Shown here in pieces: positions 1 through 8,131 of a stretch of DNA of 64,000 nucleotides (positions are counted from its first letter, which is position 1; the number at the start of each line of letters is the position of its first letter). The stretch is taken from the NCBI GenBank assembly GCA_963793275.1, contig CAWBZL010000004.1:186001-250000 (forward strand). The letters are read 5' to 3'. Source of the DNA: Marinirhabdus sp963793275. Its GTDB lineage: Bacteria; Bacteroidota; Bacteroidia; Flavobacteriales; Flavobacteriaceae. A program made the position numbers and the translations under genes. Below the pieces are notes generated by a model, which saw nothing but the letters and a program-made list of their open reading frames with translations, did no database searches and was not told the DNA's origin.

Positions 1-660
1 TTTTATGGGCTGTTGCGGAGATTTAAGAACAACTTCAGAAGGGGTAAAATTTGGAAAATTTCGGTATAAAAAGAGCTTCGCGTTACTCTTACTGGCTGCA
101 ACGTGGGCTAGTATTTCTTCAGATTGCCCTAAGATCAAATTGGCTTTTCGGTAACAGAATTGTTCCATCTTTACAAGAAGAGAATAGTAAATACCTCTCT
201 TCAGCAACCCCATTTCAAGTCCGGCCAACGGCCAGAGATCCGAAACATTTAAAATAGTTTTCTTTCCAAACAACCAACTCCAGAAAACTGCAGTGTAACC
301 AACAATAACGGGTGAATATTGAATAAAAACGTGCTTCGGAATGCGTTTCAGTATAAAAAACAATGTGAGGCTTTTTGCAAAAGAAAGCATACTAAATAAC
401 CGCACAAACTTGTTGGTAGATTTGCTGGGCCACAACCATAGCCTGTGTACGGTAATCCCGTTTTCAACTTTTTTGGAATATAATTTTCCACTAAATGTTG
501 AAAATACCTTCCCGCTGGGGTAATTGGGTAATGGGCATACCACCTGAACAAGATAGCCACTTTCCGCCAACGCATCGGCCAATACCTGAATTCTGTTTGG
601 TGCCGCCCCTTGTTCTGGCGGATAATAATTACTTACCAATACGATAGATTTCGGTTTCAT
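1..660 (-). CDS. Glycosyltransferase family 4 (WbuB-like), N-terminal part, cut by window edge
   Basis: The frame is open from an ATG at 660 down to base 1, giving the first 220 residues. The N-terminus starts MKPKSIVLVSNYYPPEQGAA, the usual opening of WbuB-like GT4 enzymes: a Rossmann strand followed by a PPE loop. Further in are PLPNYPSGK and a DLWPLAGLE segment, also seen in this subfamily. Such enzymes add a sugar from a nucleotide donor to a lipid-linked glycan at the cytoplasmic face of the inner membrane. The donor-binding C-terminal half lies outside the window, so the sugar cannot be predicted. The start is one base after the stop of the upstream CapK-like gene, so the two are very likely co-transcribed and serve one surface-polysaccharide pathway. 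Confidence 0.85.
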   Translation of the reverse strand, partial: MKPKSIVLVSNYYPPEQGAAPNRIQVLADALAESGYLVQVVCPLPNYPSGKVFSTFSGKLYSKKVENGITVHRLWLWPSKSTNKFVRLFSMLSFAKSLTLFFILKRIPKHVFIQYSPVIVGYTAVFWSWLFGKKTILNVSDLWPLAGLEMGLLKRGIYYSLLVKMEQFCYRKANLILGQSEEILAHVAASKSNAKLFLYRNFPNFTPSEVVLKSPQQPIK

Positions 661-661
661 G

Positions 662-1969
662 TTACAGGTAAGATATAAATTGTTTCAGCTTGCCGCGGTT
701 GCTTCTGTCCATAGTATCCACCTTAGTTATTGAAATGTGTAAATTTTCACTAACATAGCGTGCAAGAGCCTTTCTAATGTCGCTTATCTGTTTCTTATCA
801 AGCGGTTGGTTGGCAACATACTTTATTTCAAAGCTATTAGGTTTTGTTTGCATAACAACAAACTCTTTAATTGTCCCGCTATCTTTAATAATACTTTTGG
901 TAACATAATAAAAAGTAAGTCCTGGTATTTTCTTGCCGGAAGGTAGCATTGCCACGTCATTTGTTCGACCTACTAATTTTTCAAGAATCATATGTTTTGG
1001 TGTAGACGCAGTGCTTAAAATTCCAACATCTCCAATAGAATAGCGTATCATAGGATGTGCTTTGTTGTAAAGTGATGTAATTACAATATTTCCTGGCGTA
1101 CCTTTTGGAACAGGGTTATTATTTTTATCCAGAAATTCTATAAAAAGAGTCTCTTGATTAAGTAAAAAGGAATCATTTTTATTTGTAAAAGCAATTATAT
1201 CCAGCTCGCTGGCACCATATTCATTAATTATGGGTATGCCAAACCACTGTTCTAACAATTCTTTATCATCTTCAAAAAGCATCTCACTTGTTACAATACA
1301 GCAGCTTAGACTTTTGCAAATGCTTTTTAAAACGATCCCTTTTTCTTTTAAAAATGAAGCAAACAATACCAAAGAACTAGTGTATCCATAGATATGCTCA
1401 AACTTTTTCCCCCGGAATTCATTTAAATAATTTTCTAAAATAACATCAGATAAATCGAATACGGAAAACCGAAATCTATTACTTAAGGCATCTTTTAATC
1501 GTTCTTTATAGTGACCTAAAAAATCCAGTGGAATACCGTAAAAACGTGCCTGATACGAACCACCAAATTCCAGATTGTATTTTTGGTATCTATCTATAAT
1601 TACAGCCCAGGTTAGGGCGTGTGACATTTTATCCTTTGCAAAAATAAATGGCGTGCCGCTACTGCCGGAGGTTTTCCCCTTGTATACTTTTTTTAAACTG
1701 AAGTCTTTGGAGAGTCTTTCAGCTAAAGGGATTTGTAAATCTTTTTTCTGAAGAACAGGAACATCTTCCCAGTTTGAAACATCTTTAGCTCCAACAAAAT
1801 TTTTATAAAATGTGTTGTTTTTCAGGTGGTATTGTAAAATTTCGGTCTTTGCTTTTGCTATATACGCCGGATACGCTGCTTCCGGAATTTGCTGAATTTC
1901 CCGCAAACGTTGCTTTGCTTCCTGTATGGGAAAGCCTTTTAATCTCAAAGTTAAATTGAATAAATTCAA
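662..1969 (-). CDS. CapK/PaaK-like adenylate-forming enzyme (phenylacetate-CoA ligase family)
   Basis: A 435-residue member of the ANL superfamily branch called CapK or PaaK-like. The phosphate-binding loop TSGSSGTP is at residues 100-107, a YGASE motif (A5-like) at 251-255 and RYSIGD (A7-like) at 309-314; the short C-terminal domain closes with NRGKLKQF, the A10-like lysine region. CapK-type proteins sit in capsule and O-antigen loci and are thought to activate a carboxylic acid for glycan decoration, but the substrate is generally unknown. The GT4 gene follows one base downstream, so a role in polysaccharide synthesis is more likely than phenylacetate breakdown. No signal peptide or membrane segment is seen, which suggests a cytoplasmic enzyme. 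Confidence 0.8.
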   Translation of the reverse strand: MNLFNLTLRLKGFPIQEAKQRLREIQQIPEAAYPAYIAKAKTEILQYHLKNNTFYKNFVGAKDVSNWEDVPVLQKKDLQIPLAERLSKDFSLKKVYKGKTSGSSGTPFIFAKDKMSHALTWAVIIDRYQKYNLEFGGSYQARFYGIPLDFLGHYKERLKDALSNRFRFSVFDLSDVILENYLNEFRGKKFEHIYGYTSSLVLFASFLKEKGIVLKSICKSLSCCIVTSEMLFEDDKELLEQWFGIPIINEYGASELDIIAFTNKNDSFLLNQETLFIEFLDKNNNPVPKGTPGNIVITSLYNKAHPMIRYSIGDVGILSTASTPKHMILEKLVGRTNDVAMLPSGKKIPGLTFYYVTKSIIKDSGTIKEFVVMQTKPNSFEIKYVANQPLDKKQISDIRKALARYVSENLHISITKVDTMDRSNRGKLKQFISYL

Positions 1970-1995
1970 ACCAGAAAATTAGGTGTTAACTACTA

Positions 1996-2034
1996 CAAAT
2001 GTAGCGAAACTGTATTTTGAAATCCCTATTTTTG
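1996..2034. promoter_or_regulatory. Divergent -7 boxes for CapK-like gene and purD
   Basis: On the minus strand, bases 2003-1996 read TACATTTG, an exact TAnnTTTG box 26 bases before the CapK-like ATG. On the plus strand, 2027-2034 read TATTTTTG followed by C, 27 bases before the purD ATG. No clear TTG -33 element is seen at the right distance for either, so the call rests on the -7 boxes alone. Confidence 0.4.
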
Positions 2035-2061
2035 CTTTTGAAAACAACAACACCCAATACT

Positions 2062-3331
2062 ATGAACATCCTTATTCTAGGCTCTGGAGGCCGCGAGCAT
2101 ACATTTGCGTACCAACTAGCAAAAAGCGAACATTGCAGCAATCTTTTTGTCGCTCCCGGAAATGCAGGAACGGCTGCAATCGCAACCAATTTACCTGTAG
2201 CTGTAACCGATTTTGAAGCGATACAGGCTACCGTAATTGCCAACCAGATTGAGATGGTGGTTGTGGGGCCAGAAGATCCACTGGTTCAGGGCATAGCAAA
2301 TTATTTTGCCGAAGAGGAAGCGTTGAAAGATGTCATGCTTATAGCGACCTTCAAAAAGAGGCGCATTACTGGAAGGAAGTAAGGAACGGGCTAAAGAGTT
2401 TATGTTGCAACATAACATTCCAACTGCGGCGTATGCTAGCTTTACTTCGGAAAGTGTTCACGCAGGGAAGGAGTTTTTAGAAACATTACAAGCACCGTAT
2501 GTATTAAAAGCAGACGGGCTTGCAGCAGGAAAAGGGGTGTTAATTATTGAGGATCTGGAAGAAGCCAAAACTGAACTGGAAGCAATGCTAAGCGGTAAAT
2601 TTGGCGATGCCAGCGCCACAGTAGTGATTGAAGAATTCTTGGACGGAATTGAATTAAGCGTCTTCGTGCTCACCGATGGAAAAAATTATAAAATTCTTCC
2701 TACGGCAAAAGATTACAAACGTATTGGAGAAGGTGATAAAGGATTAAATACAGGTGGAATGGGCGCTATTTCACCGGTACCTTTTGCAGATGAAGCGCTT
2801 ATGAAGAAGATCGAAGAACGCATTGTAAAACCTACGGTAAATGGCCTTAAAGAAGAGAAAATAGATTATAAAGGTTTTCTGTTTATAGGGTTGATAAAAG
2901 TAGGTGATGAGCCTTTCGTAATAGAATACAACGTACGCATGGGCGACCCGGAGACAGAAGTTGTCCTCCCCAGAATTAAAACAGATTTGGTGATGTTGTT
3001 ACAAGCTACATTTCAGCAAAAATTAGATGCCATTTCGGTGGAGATTGACGAAAGAGCCGCAACAACCGTAATGGTGGTTTCTGGTGGGTACCCGGAAGCT
3101 TATGAAAAAGGCAAAGAAATATCAGGGATTGAAACTATAGAAGATGCTATGGTGTTTCACGCAGGAACCTCTATAAAAGAAAACAAATTGGTTACCAACG
3201 GTGGTCGCGTGATAGCGGTAACTTCGCTGCACGAAGATTACAAAACGGCACTAAAAAAATCTTATCAAAACATAGAAAAACTAAATTTTGATAAGATGTA
3301 TTATAGAAAAGACATAGGTTTCGATTTGTAA
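2062..3331 (+). pseudogene. purD: Phosphoribosylamine-glycine ligase PurD, reading frame broken by one extra base
   Basis: PurD joins 5-phosphoribosylamine to glycine using ATP, the second step of purine synthesis. The N-domain begins at ATG 2062 (MNILILGSGGREH, then GPEDPL) and stays in frame to about 2343. The rest (EGSKERAKEF, then an ATP-grasp domain with DGLAAGKGV, GGMGAISP and EYNVRMGDPE) is in the next frame from 2348 to the stop at 3331. Skipping one base within 2344-2347 restores an IGP-like junction and gives a 422-residue protein, the normal family length. As written, the first frame stops at 2382 and a separate downstream piece could start at 2402. No other decay is visible, and a purine synthesis gene is rarely lost in free-living flavobacteria, so a sequence error is the simplest reading. 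Confidence 0.9.
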
Positions 3332-3346
3332 AAACGACACAAATAT

Positions 3347-3376
3347 CCTCCCCTCTGGAAAGAGGATTAGGGGTGT
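3347..3376. repeat. Intergenic palindromic repeat, copy 1
   Basis: Just after the purD stop lies CCCTCTGGAAAGAGGATTAG followed by GGGTGTATTA. CCTCT/AGAGG forms a five-base stem around GGAA. A close copy occurs at 6902-6931, also directly after a stop codon and in the same orientation. Confidence 0.6.
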
Positions 3377-3377
3377 A

Positions 3378-3626
3378 TTACTCTTTTGGAACATCACCCA
3401 GAAACCCGTGAGAGGTCTGGCTTCGGTTTTCTTCGTCGTTATCGTTAAATTTCTTTAACTGCAACATCCAGTAAACCATTGCTACAAAACCAATAATCAT
3501 TAGTAACCAGTTTATAATGTTACTAAATGTCCAGCTTTCTGTACCAAGTCTAAAAAATTCGAAAGGAGCAAAAAGCACCTCTTCGGTAAAAGACTGTATT
3601 CCCTCAAAAACTTCTTTAAAAGTCAT
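3378..3626 (-). CDS. DUF6341-like small membrane protein
   Basis: An 82-residue protein beginning MTFKEVFEGIQSF, with one hydrophobic segment (about residues 37-57, WLLMIIGFVAMVYWMLQ) and a charged tail. It resembles the flavobacterial DUF6341 family, which has no known function. An upstream in-frame TTG at 3647 is possible, but it lies inside the -7 promoter box at 3645-3652, so the ATG at 3626 is the better start. The next gene, DUF6427, diverges from it. One membrane pass near the N-terminal half suggests an inner-membrane protein. Confidence 0.65.
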   Translation of the reverse strand: MTFKEVFEGIQSFTEEVLFAPFEFFRLGTESWTFSNIINWLLMIIGFVAMVYWMLQLKKFNDNDEENRSQTSHGFLGDVPKE

Positions 3627-3644
3627 AATTGTATATTTATCTTG

Positions 3645-3652
3645 CAAAAGTA
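3645..3652 (-). promoter_or_regulatory. -7 box of the DUF6341-like gene
   Basis: The minus strand reads TACTTTTG followed by C, an exact match to the Bacteroidota -7 form TAnnTTTG. It lies 18 bases before ATG 3626 and overlaps the alternative TTG start, which settles the start choice. Confidence 0.5.
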
Positions 3653-3665
3653 GAAAACAGCGGCC

Positions 3666-4589
3666 ATGCTCACAAACTTTTTTGGTAAATCTAAGCCTAT
3701 CAACTTTATTTTTTGTGGAGTGTACCTCCTCGTTGCTTTTTTTGCCTCCTTTTTCTACTCAACTTCTGAGCTTATAAACCTGCAGGAAGTCCTTATAAAA
3801 GCAGGATTTTGGGTGATTTTGGTGTTTTCTATCCTGTTGTTGGACTTTGTAATCAGGAAAAACTCACTTACGGGAACCAACACCTTCGGAATTTTTATTT
3901 TTACCGGATTATTGGTAATGCTCCCCATAATTTTTACCGAGGTTACGATTATCATCTCGAATGTGTTTCTTTTGTTGGCATTACGCAGGATGGCAAGTCT
4001 TACTTCAGAAAAAAATATAGAAAAAAAGATTTTTGACGCAGCCCTTTATATTACTATTGCTGGGCTGTTTAGTTTTTGGAGTTTTCTATTTTTACTGCCT
4101 TTGTACTGGGCTATTACACGAATCTCCGTGGCTAGTTTCAGATTGCTGTTTATTCCATTTGTGGCAATTTTTACAGTAGTACTACTTGCTGTAACAATTC
4201 ATTTACTGGCTTTTGATACTCTAACCTGGTTTCTGGATTGGGTTCCAGCGCTACATTTGGACTTTAGCGCTTATAATAAAGCTGATGTTTTGGTGCCTTC
4301 GGCCTTTATTGGGACATTACTGGTGTGGACGCTCGTTAATAGGGTTATGAAGTTTTCTTCTATGCCCAGAAAATTGCAAAAAAACTATAGATTAGTGACG
4401 ATTGTAACTATTGTATCGGTGGTCATACTCTTTTTAAGCCCTGTAAAAACAGGTGCCGAGATCCTTTTTCTATGTGCGCCCGTAGCTATTGTTGTCACAA
4501 ATTACTTGGAGCGTATTACCGATTTCTGGTTTAAAGAAATCCTGCTTTGGATGTTTGTTCTTTTACCCATTGGCCTGTTATTTCTATAA
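3666..4589 (+). CDS. DUF6427 family multi-pass membrane protein
   Basis: A 307-residue, strongly hydrophobic protein with roughly eight to ten membrane segments and short charged loops, beginning MLTNFFGKSKPINFI. It matches the flavobacterial DUF6427 family as I remember it; the function is unknown. No catalytic motif is visible. Its stop overlaps the next gene's start (TAATG at 4587-4591), so translation of the nuclease-like gene is probably coupled to it. That coupling is curious, because the downstream pair looks like a restriction-modification system. It may instead mean that the pair landed flush with the end of this gene. Confidence 0.65.
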   Translation: MLTNFFGKSKPINFIFCGVYLLVAFFASFFYSTSELINLQEVLIKAGFWVILVFSILLLDFVIRKNSLTGTNTFGIFIFTGLLVMLPIIFTEVTIIISNVFLLLALRRMASLTSEKNIEKKIFDAALYITIAGLFSFWSFLFLLPLYWAITRISVASFRLLFIPFVAIFTVVLLAVTIHLLAFDTLTWFLDWVPALHLDFSAYNKADVLVPSAFIGTLLVWTLVNRVMKFSSMPRKLQKNYRLVTIVTIVSVVILFLSPVKTGAEILFLCAPVAIVVTNYLERITDFWFKEILLWMFVLLPIGLLFL

Positions 4590-5230
4590 TGGAATATTCA
4601 CTCGTTCATATACAAACAGAATTGGAAAAAAGAGTACCGTATCGCTATCAATGGCAACAACAACAAAACGATACCTGGGACGGTTACACAGCTTTTGTTT
4701 ATGAAACCTTGCGATGGGAAACCTTGTTGGAACGAATGCAACAGGTAATTGCTGCGGAAAAGTTAGATAAAGGAAAATTGTTTAACTATGCCGCCAATAG
4801 ATGGTTTAACTTTTGGAGCGCTGTGGGTGTAGAGCAAATTTTTACCGAACTGGAAGGGGTAGAAAAAGTAAAGAATTATAAAGATGCTGAAAAAGATTTT
4901 TACCTTAACGGCATTGCGTTTGATCATAAAACGTCTGTTTATCCGAAGCGATTCTCGAAAGATTTCAAGTATGCTTTTCAGCATAAAAGGGAACTAATTG
5001 AGTGGTTGTATAAGCACCAGAGCAAACAAAAAAGATATCATTTAAAAAACAGGCTATTTTTAGTTGTGCACGCTAAAGACGGGGCACACTGGAAGTTAAA
5101 AGCCAATTTGCAATTAGTTAAAACGGAAATTGTGGAATACGTAAACAACTTTTCTGAAGCACAATTGCAAAACATTACTTTTGTGAACGGCGATACTGCT
5201 TTGAGCGATATAATTTGGGTACAACAATGA
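4589..5230 (+). CDS. Putative PD-(D/E)XK endonuclease, partner of the following methyltransferase
   Basis: A 213-residue protein from ATG 4589. Residues 103-114 (DFYLNGIAFDHK) fit the PD-(D/E)XK nuclease core: D103, a hydrophobic strand, then D112-x-K114, with E82 in the preceding helix (VEQIF) as a possible fourth residue. The segment NYAANRWFNFWSAVGVEQIF at 66-85 looks like the helix that packs on this core. The stop overlaps the start of an adenine methyltransferase (ATGA at 5227-5230), the classic tight pairing of a type II restriction enzyme with its methylase. I see no helicase or specificity subunit. The nuclease call is inferred from motif and neighbour; the recognition site is unknown. 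A longer in-frame start at 4547 would lie inside DUF6427 and is not favoured. Confidence 0.65.
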   Translation: MEYSLVHIQTELEKRVPYRYQWQQQQNDTWDGYTAFVYETLRWETLLERMQQVIAAEKLDKGKLFNYAANRWFNFWSAVGVEQIFTELEGVEKVKNYKDAEKDFYLNGIAFDHKTSVYPKRFSKDFKYAFQHKRELIEWLYKHQSKQKRYHLKNRLFLVVHAKDGAHWKLKANLQLVKTEIVEYVNNFSEAQLQNITFVNGDTALSDIIWVQQ

Positions 5231-6225
5231 ACTACATAGGCTCCAAGAACAAACTTTCTAATTTTTTATTTGAAACGATTACTTCGGTAACGGGGGATGT
5301 GTCGAACCATACTTTTTGCGATTTATTTGCGGGCACCGGAATTGTTGGCAGAACGTTTAAACCACACGTAGGCAGGGTGATTGCAAACGATGTAGAGTTT
5401 TACAGTTATGTATTAAATAGAAATTATATTCAGAACGCTGGAAAATTAGAAGCCGAAGGTTTTCTAGAACAATTAAACAACCTAAAGGGAATAAAAGGCT
5501 TCATATTTCAGAATTATGCTCAAGATGGTCGGGAAGACAGACTGTATTTTTCTGCTGAAAATGGACAAAAAATAGATGCCATGCGCCAGCAAATTGAAGC
5601 CTGGAAAGCTACTTCAGTAATTACAGAAAACGTTTATTTCCATCTACTCGCCTCACTACTTGAAAGTGCCGATAAAGTTGCCAATACCGCTTCGGTATAT
5701 GGTGCATATCTTAAAAAAATAAAAAGCTCTGCCGCCAAAGAACTTATCCTAAAACCCGCACATTTCACTGAGACAGCAACGAGTCACGAAGTATTTAAAG
5801 AAGACGCCAATGTGCTTATTAAAAAAATTGAGGGAGATATTTTGTATTTAGATCCGCCTTACAATGCCCGCCAATACGGCGCCAATTACCATATCCTTAA
5901 TACGATTGCAAAATACGATACCTTTGTGCCTAAGGGAAAAACAGGCTTGCGAGCTTATTATAAAAGTAATTACTGTAAGAGAGGTGAAGTGTTAAAGAGT
6001 TTTACAGAATTGCTGAAAAATGCTAACTTTAACTACATTTTTTTAAGTTACAATAACGAAGGATTAATGAGTGAGGAAGAAGTCCAAAATGCGATGAAGC
6101 AATTTGGTAATTATAGTCTTGCTACCACTAAATACCAGCGTTTTAAAGCCGATAAAACCGAAAACCGAAACCATAAGGCAACAGAAACCGTTGAGTTTCT
6201 ACATATATTGGAGAAGCAAAATTAA
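5227..6225 (+). CDS. Type II N6-adenine DNA methyltransferase (D12/alpha class)
   Basis: A 332-residue protein from ATG 5227 (MNYIGSKNKL); a TTG twelve bases upstream is a weaker start. The motif order is that of the alpha class: motif X (YIGSK, 3-7), AdoMet motif I (DLFAGTG, 32-38), then the catalytic DPPY at 209-212 inside YLDPPYNARQYGANYH. The stretch between motif I and DPPY should hold the target-recognition part. It would methylate adenine at the site cut by the overlapping upstream nuclease. A solitary methylase is the main alternative, but the four-base overlap with a nuclease-like gene argues for a restriction-modification unit. The sequence does not reveal the recognition site. Confidence 0.85.
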   Translation: MNYIGSKNKLSNFLFETITSVTGDVSNHTFCDLFAGTGIVGRTFKPHVGRVIANDVEFYSYVLNRNYIQNAGKLEAEGFLEQLNNLKGIKGFIFQNYAQDGREDRLYFSAENGQKIDAMRQQIEAWKATSVITENVYFHLLASLLESADKVANTASVYGAYLKKIKSSAAKELILKPAHFTETATSHEVFKEDANVLIKKIEGDILYLDPPYNARQYGANYHILNTIAKYDTFVPKGKTGLRAYYKSNYCKRGEVLKSFTELLKNANFNYIFLSYNNEGLMSEEEVQNAMKQFGNYSLATTKYQRFKADKTENRNHKATETVEFLHILEKQN

Positions 6226-6280
6226 TTGGAGGAGGAAGAAGCTCTTTTTAAAGGGAAAGTAAAAAATTAAAACAAAAACT

Positions 6281-6895
6281 ATGATTTTTAGCGAAAAAGC
6301 AAACAAGATATTTTTAGAAGCCATTGTAAAATACCATATGGCCGATGATGTAAATCAGCCATTCATCAATAAATACGATAAAAATGAAGCCCTTTTGGAG
6401 CATCTTTTATACAGAAAGTGTTGGATAGACACCGTGCAATGGCACTATGAAGATATTATTAGGGATCCTAGTATAGATCCTATAGCAGCATTGGCATTAA
6501 AACGTAAAATAGATGCTTCTAATCAGGACAGAACAGATATGGTGGAATATATAGACAGCTATTTTCTGAAGAAATACGACGATGTAATTCCAGATAAGGA
6601 TGCCACTATAAACACAGAAAGTCCGGCCTGGGGTGTAGATAGACTTTCTATTCTTGCCTTAAAAATCTATCACATGAATGAAGAGGCAACGCGTGAAGGA
6701 GCTTCCCAAGAACACAGGGATGCATGCCAGAAAAAACTGAATATTTTGCTTGAGCAACGTGCAGATCTAAGCAGTGCTATAGATCAGTTATTAAATGATA
6801 TCGCTCACGGAAAAAAATATATGAAAGTGTACAAACAAATGAAAATGTACAATGACGATGAGCTGAATCCTGTATTAAGAAGAGAGAAAAAATAA
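6281..6895 (+). CDS. DUF4254 domain-containing protein
   Basis: A 204-residue soluble, helical protein that matches DUF4254 (MIFSEKANKIF at the start, then a conserved NKYDKNEALLEHLLY region and a basic tail). The family is common in Bacteroidota and usually sits beside a GT9 heptosyltransferase-like gene, as it does here (GT9 starts at 6961). Its function is unknown. The link to GT9 suggests a role in lipopolysaccharide core or surface glycan synthesis, but this rests on context only. No catalytic motif is evident. Confidence 0.85.
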   Translation: MIFSEKANKIFLEAIVKYHMADDVNQPFINKYDKNEALLEHLLYRKCWIDTVQWHYEDIIRDPSIDPIAALALKRKIDASNQDRTDMVEYIDSYFLKKYDDVIPDKDATINTESPAWGVDRLSILALKIYHMNEEATREGASQEHRDACQKKLNILLEQRADLSSAIDQLLNDIAHGKKYMKVYKQMKMYNDDELNPVLRREKK

Positions 6896-6901
6896 GCTAA
6901 T

Positions 6902-6931
6902 TCCCCTCTGGAAAGGGGGATTAAGGGGTGC
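6902..6931. repeat. Intergenic palindromic repeat, copy 2
   Basis: CCCCTCTGGAAAGGGGGATT followed by AAGGGGTGCG lies seven bases after the DUF4254 stop. CCCC/GGGG can pair around TCTGGAAA. It is the second copy of the element at 3347-3376, in the same orientation. The two copies bracket the segment that holds the nuclease/methyltransferase pair. Confidence 0.6.
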
Positions 6932-6960
6932 GTATTTCCCAATATTTATAAAATTTCATT

Positions 6961-7989
6961 TTGAAAACCCCGGTCCATATTTTAATAATCCGTCTCTCCG
7001 CACTGGGAGATGTAGCAATGACAGTGCCTGTGCTTAGGGTTTTATCGCAGACGTATCCTTCTATAAAGCTTACGGTTGTTTCTAAACCCGGGTACAAACC
7101 ACTGTTTAAGGATATTGAAAACCTTCATTTTCTGGAGGCAGACGTGTATGGTAAACACAAGGGGTTTGGTTTACTGAAACTAGCAAAAGAGGCCAAAGAA
7201 CTAGGCATAGATGCAGTAGCCGATTTGCACGGCGTAATTCGTTCCAAGGTAATTACAGGCTATTTTTCCATAAAAGGAATAAAAACGGCAACAATCGATA
7301 AAGGTCGCAAAGAAAAAAAAGCACTTACAAATCAACCTTCGGAATTAAAAAGATTAGTAACCACCCACCAACGCTATGCGGCTGTTTTTGAAGCTTTGGG
7401 TTTTCCTTTGCACCTGGAAGAACAGCTCTTTCCAGAAAGAAAGGAACTTACACCACAATTACACGCTCTTATTGGGAGGCACACCAAGAAAATGATTGGT
7501 ATAGCACCCTTTGCGGCCTATAAAAGTAAAATGTATCCGTTGGAAATGATGAAAGAGGTTGTCTACAACCTAAATGAAGACAATCTGTATAAAATTTTCC
7601 TTTTCGGAGGTGGCAAAAAAGAAAGAGATATTTTGGAAACCTGGGAACTACAGTTTGAAAACGTGACCAATCTTGCAGGAAAATATACGCTGGAAACTGA
7701 GCTAAACCTTATATCCAATCTGGATCTAATGCTTGCAATGGATAGTAGTAATGGGCATTTAGCAGCTATGTTCAATATACCTGTATTAACGTTGTGGGGC
7801 GTGACGCATCCCTACGTTGGGTTTACGCCTTTTAATCAGCCAAACGAGCATCAATTGGTTGCCAATCGTGAAGAGTACCCGCTAATCCCTACTTCAGTAT
7901 ATGGTAATAAATTTCCTTCCGGGTATGAGGATGCAATGCGTAGTATTCCCGTTAAAACAGTGCTTCAAAAAATTGAAGAATTGATTTGA
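6961..7989 (+). CDS. Glycosyltransferase family 9 (ADP-heptose:LPS heptosyltransferase-like)
   Basis: A 342-residue GT9 protein from a TTG start (MKTPVHILIIRLSALGDVAM). The N-terminal RLSALGDVAMTVPVLRVL segment and the C-terminal MAMDSSNGHLAAMFNIP... donor-site segment (near residues 259-275) are typical of WaaF/WaaQ-like enzymes. These transfer a sugar, heptose in enterobacteria, to the lipopolysaccharide core at the inner face of the inner membrane. The true donor in Bacteroidota is mostly untested. It follows DUF4254 at 65 bases and is probably co-transcribed with it. The spacer contains the palindromic repeat at 6902. Confidence 0.85.
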   Translation: MKTPVHILIIRLSALGDVAMTVPVLRVLSQTYPSIKLTVVSKPGYKPLFKDIENLHFLEADVYGKHKGFGLLKLAKEAKELGIDAVADLHGVIRSKVITGYFSIKGIKTATIDKGRKEKKALTNQPSELKRLVTTHQRYAAVFEALGFPLHLEEQLFPERKELTPQLHALIGRHTKKMIGIAPFAAYKSKMYPLEMMKEVVYNLNEDNLYKIFLFGGGKKERDILETWELQFENVTNLAGKYTLETELNLISNLDLMLAMDSSNGHLAAMFNIPVLTLWGVTHPYVGFTPFNQPNEHQLVANREEYPLIPTSVYGNKFPSGYEDAMRSIPVKTVLQKIEELI

Positions 7990-8131
7990 TGTTAGGAATG
8001 TAAAAATCACATCAGCAAACAGAAACCCGTCAGGTCTCCTCAACTCTCCCTACTATTATAGTCGGGAAAAATAGCCTGTCTACTACCAGCAAATTTAGGT
8101 GCATCCTAACCTCTACCCACTGCCAACTACC

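Noticed and set aside
5215..5226. TTG start for the adenine methyltransferase
   Set aside because: The ATG at 5227 begins exactly at the conserved NYIGSK motif and gives the common ATGA overlap.
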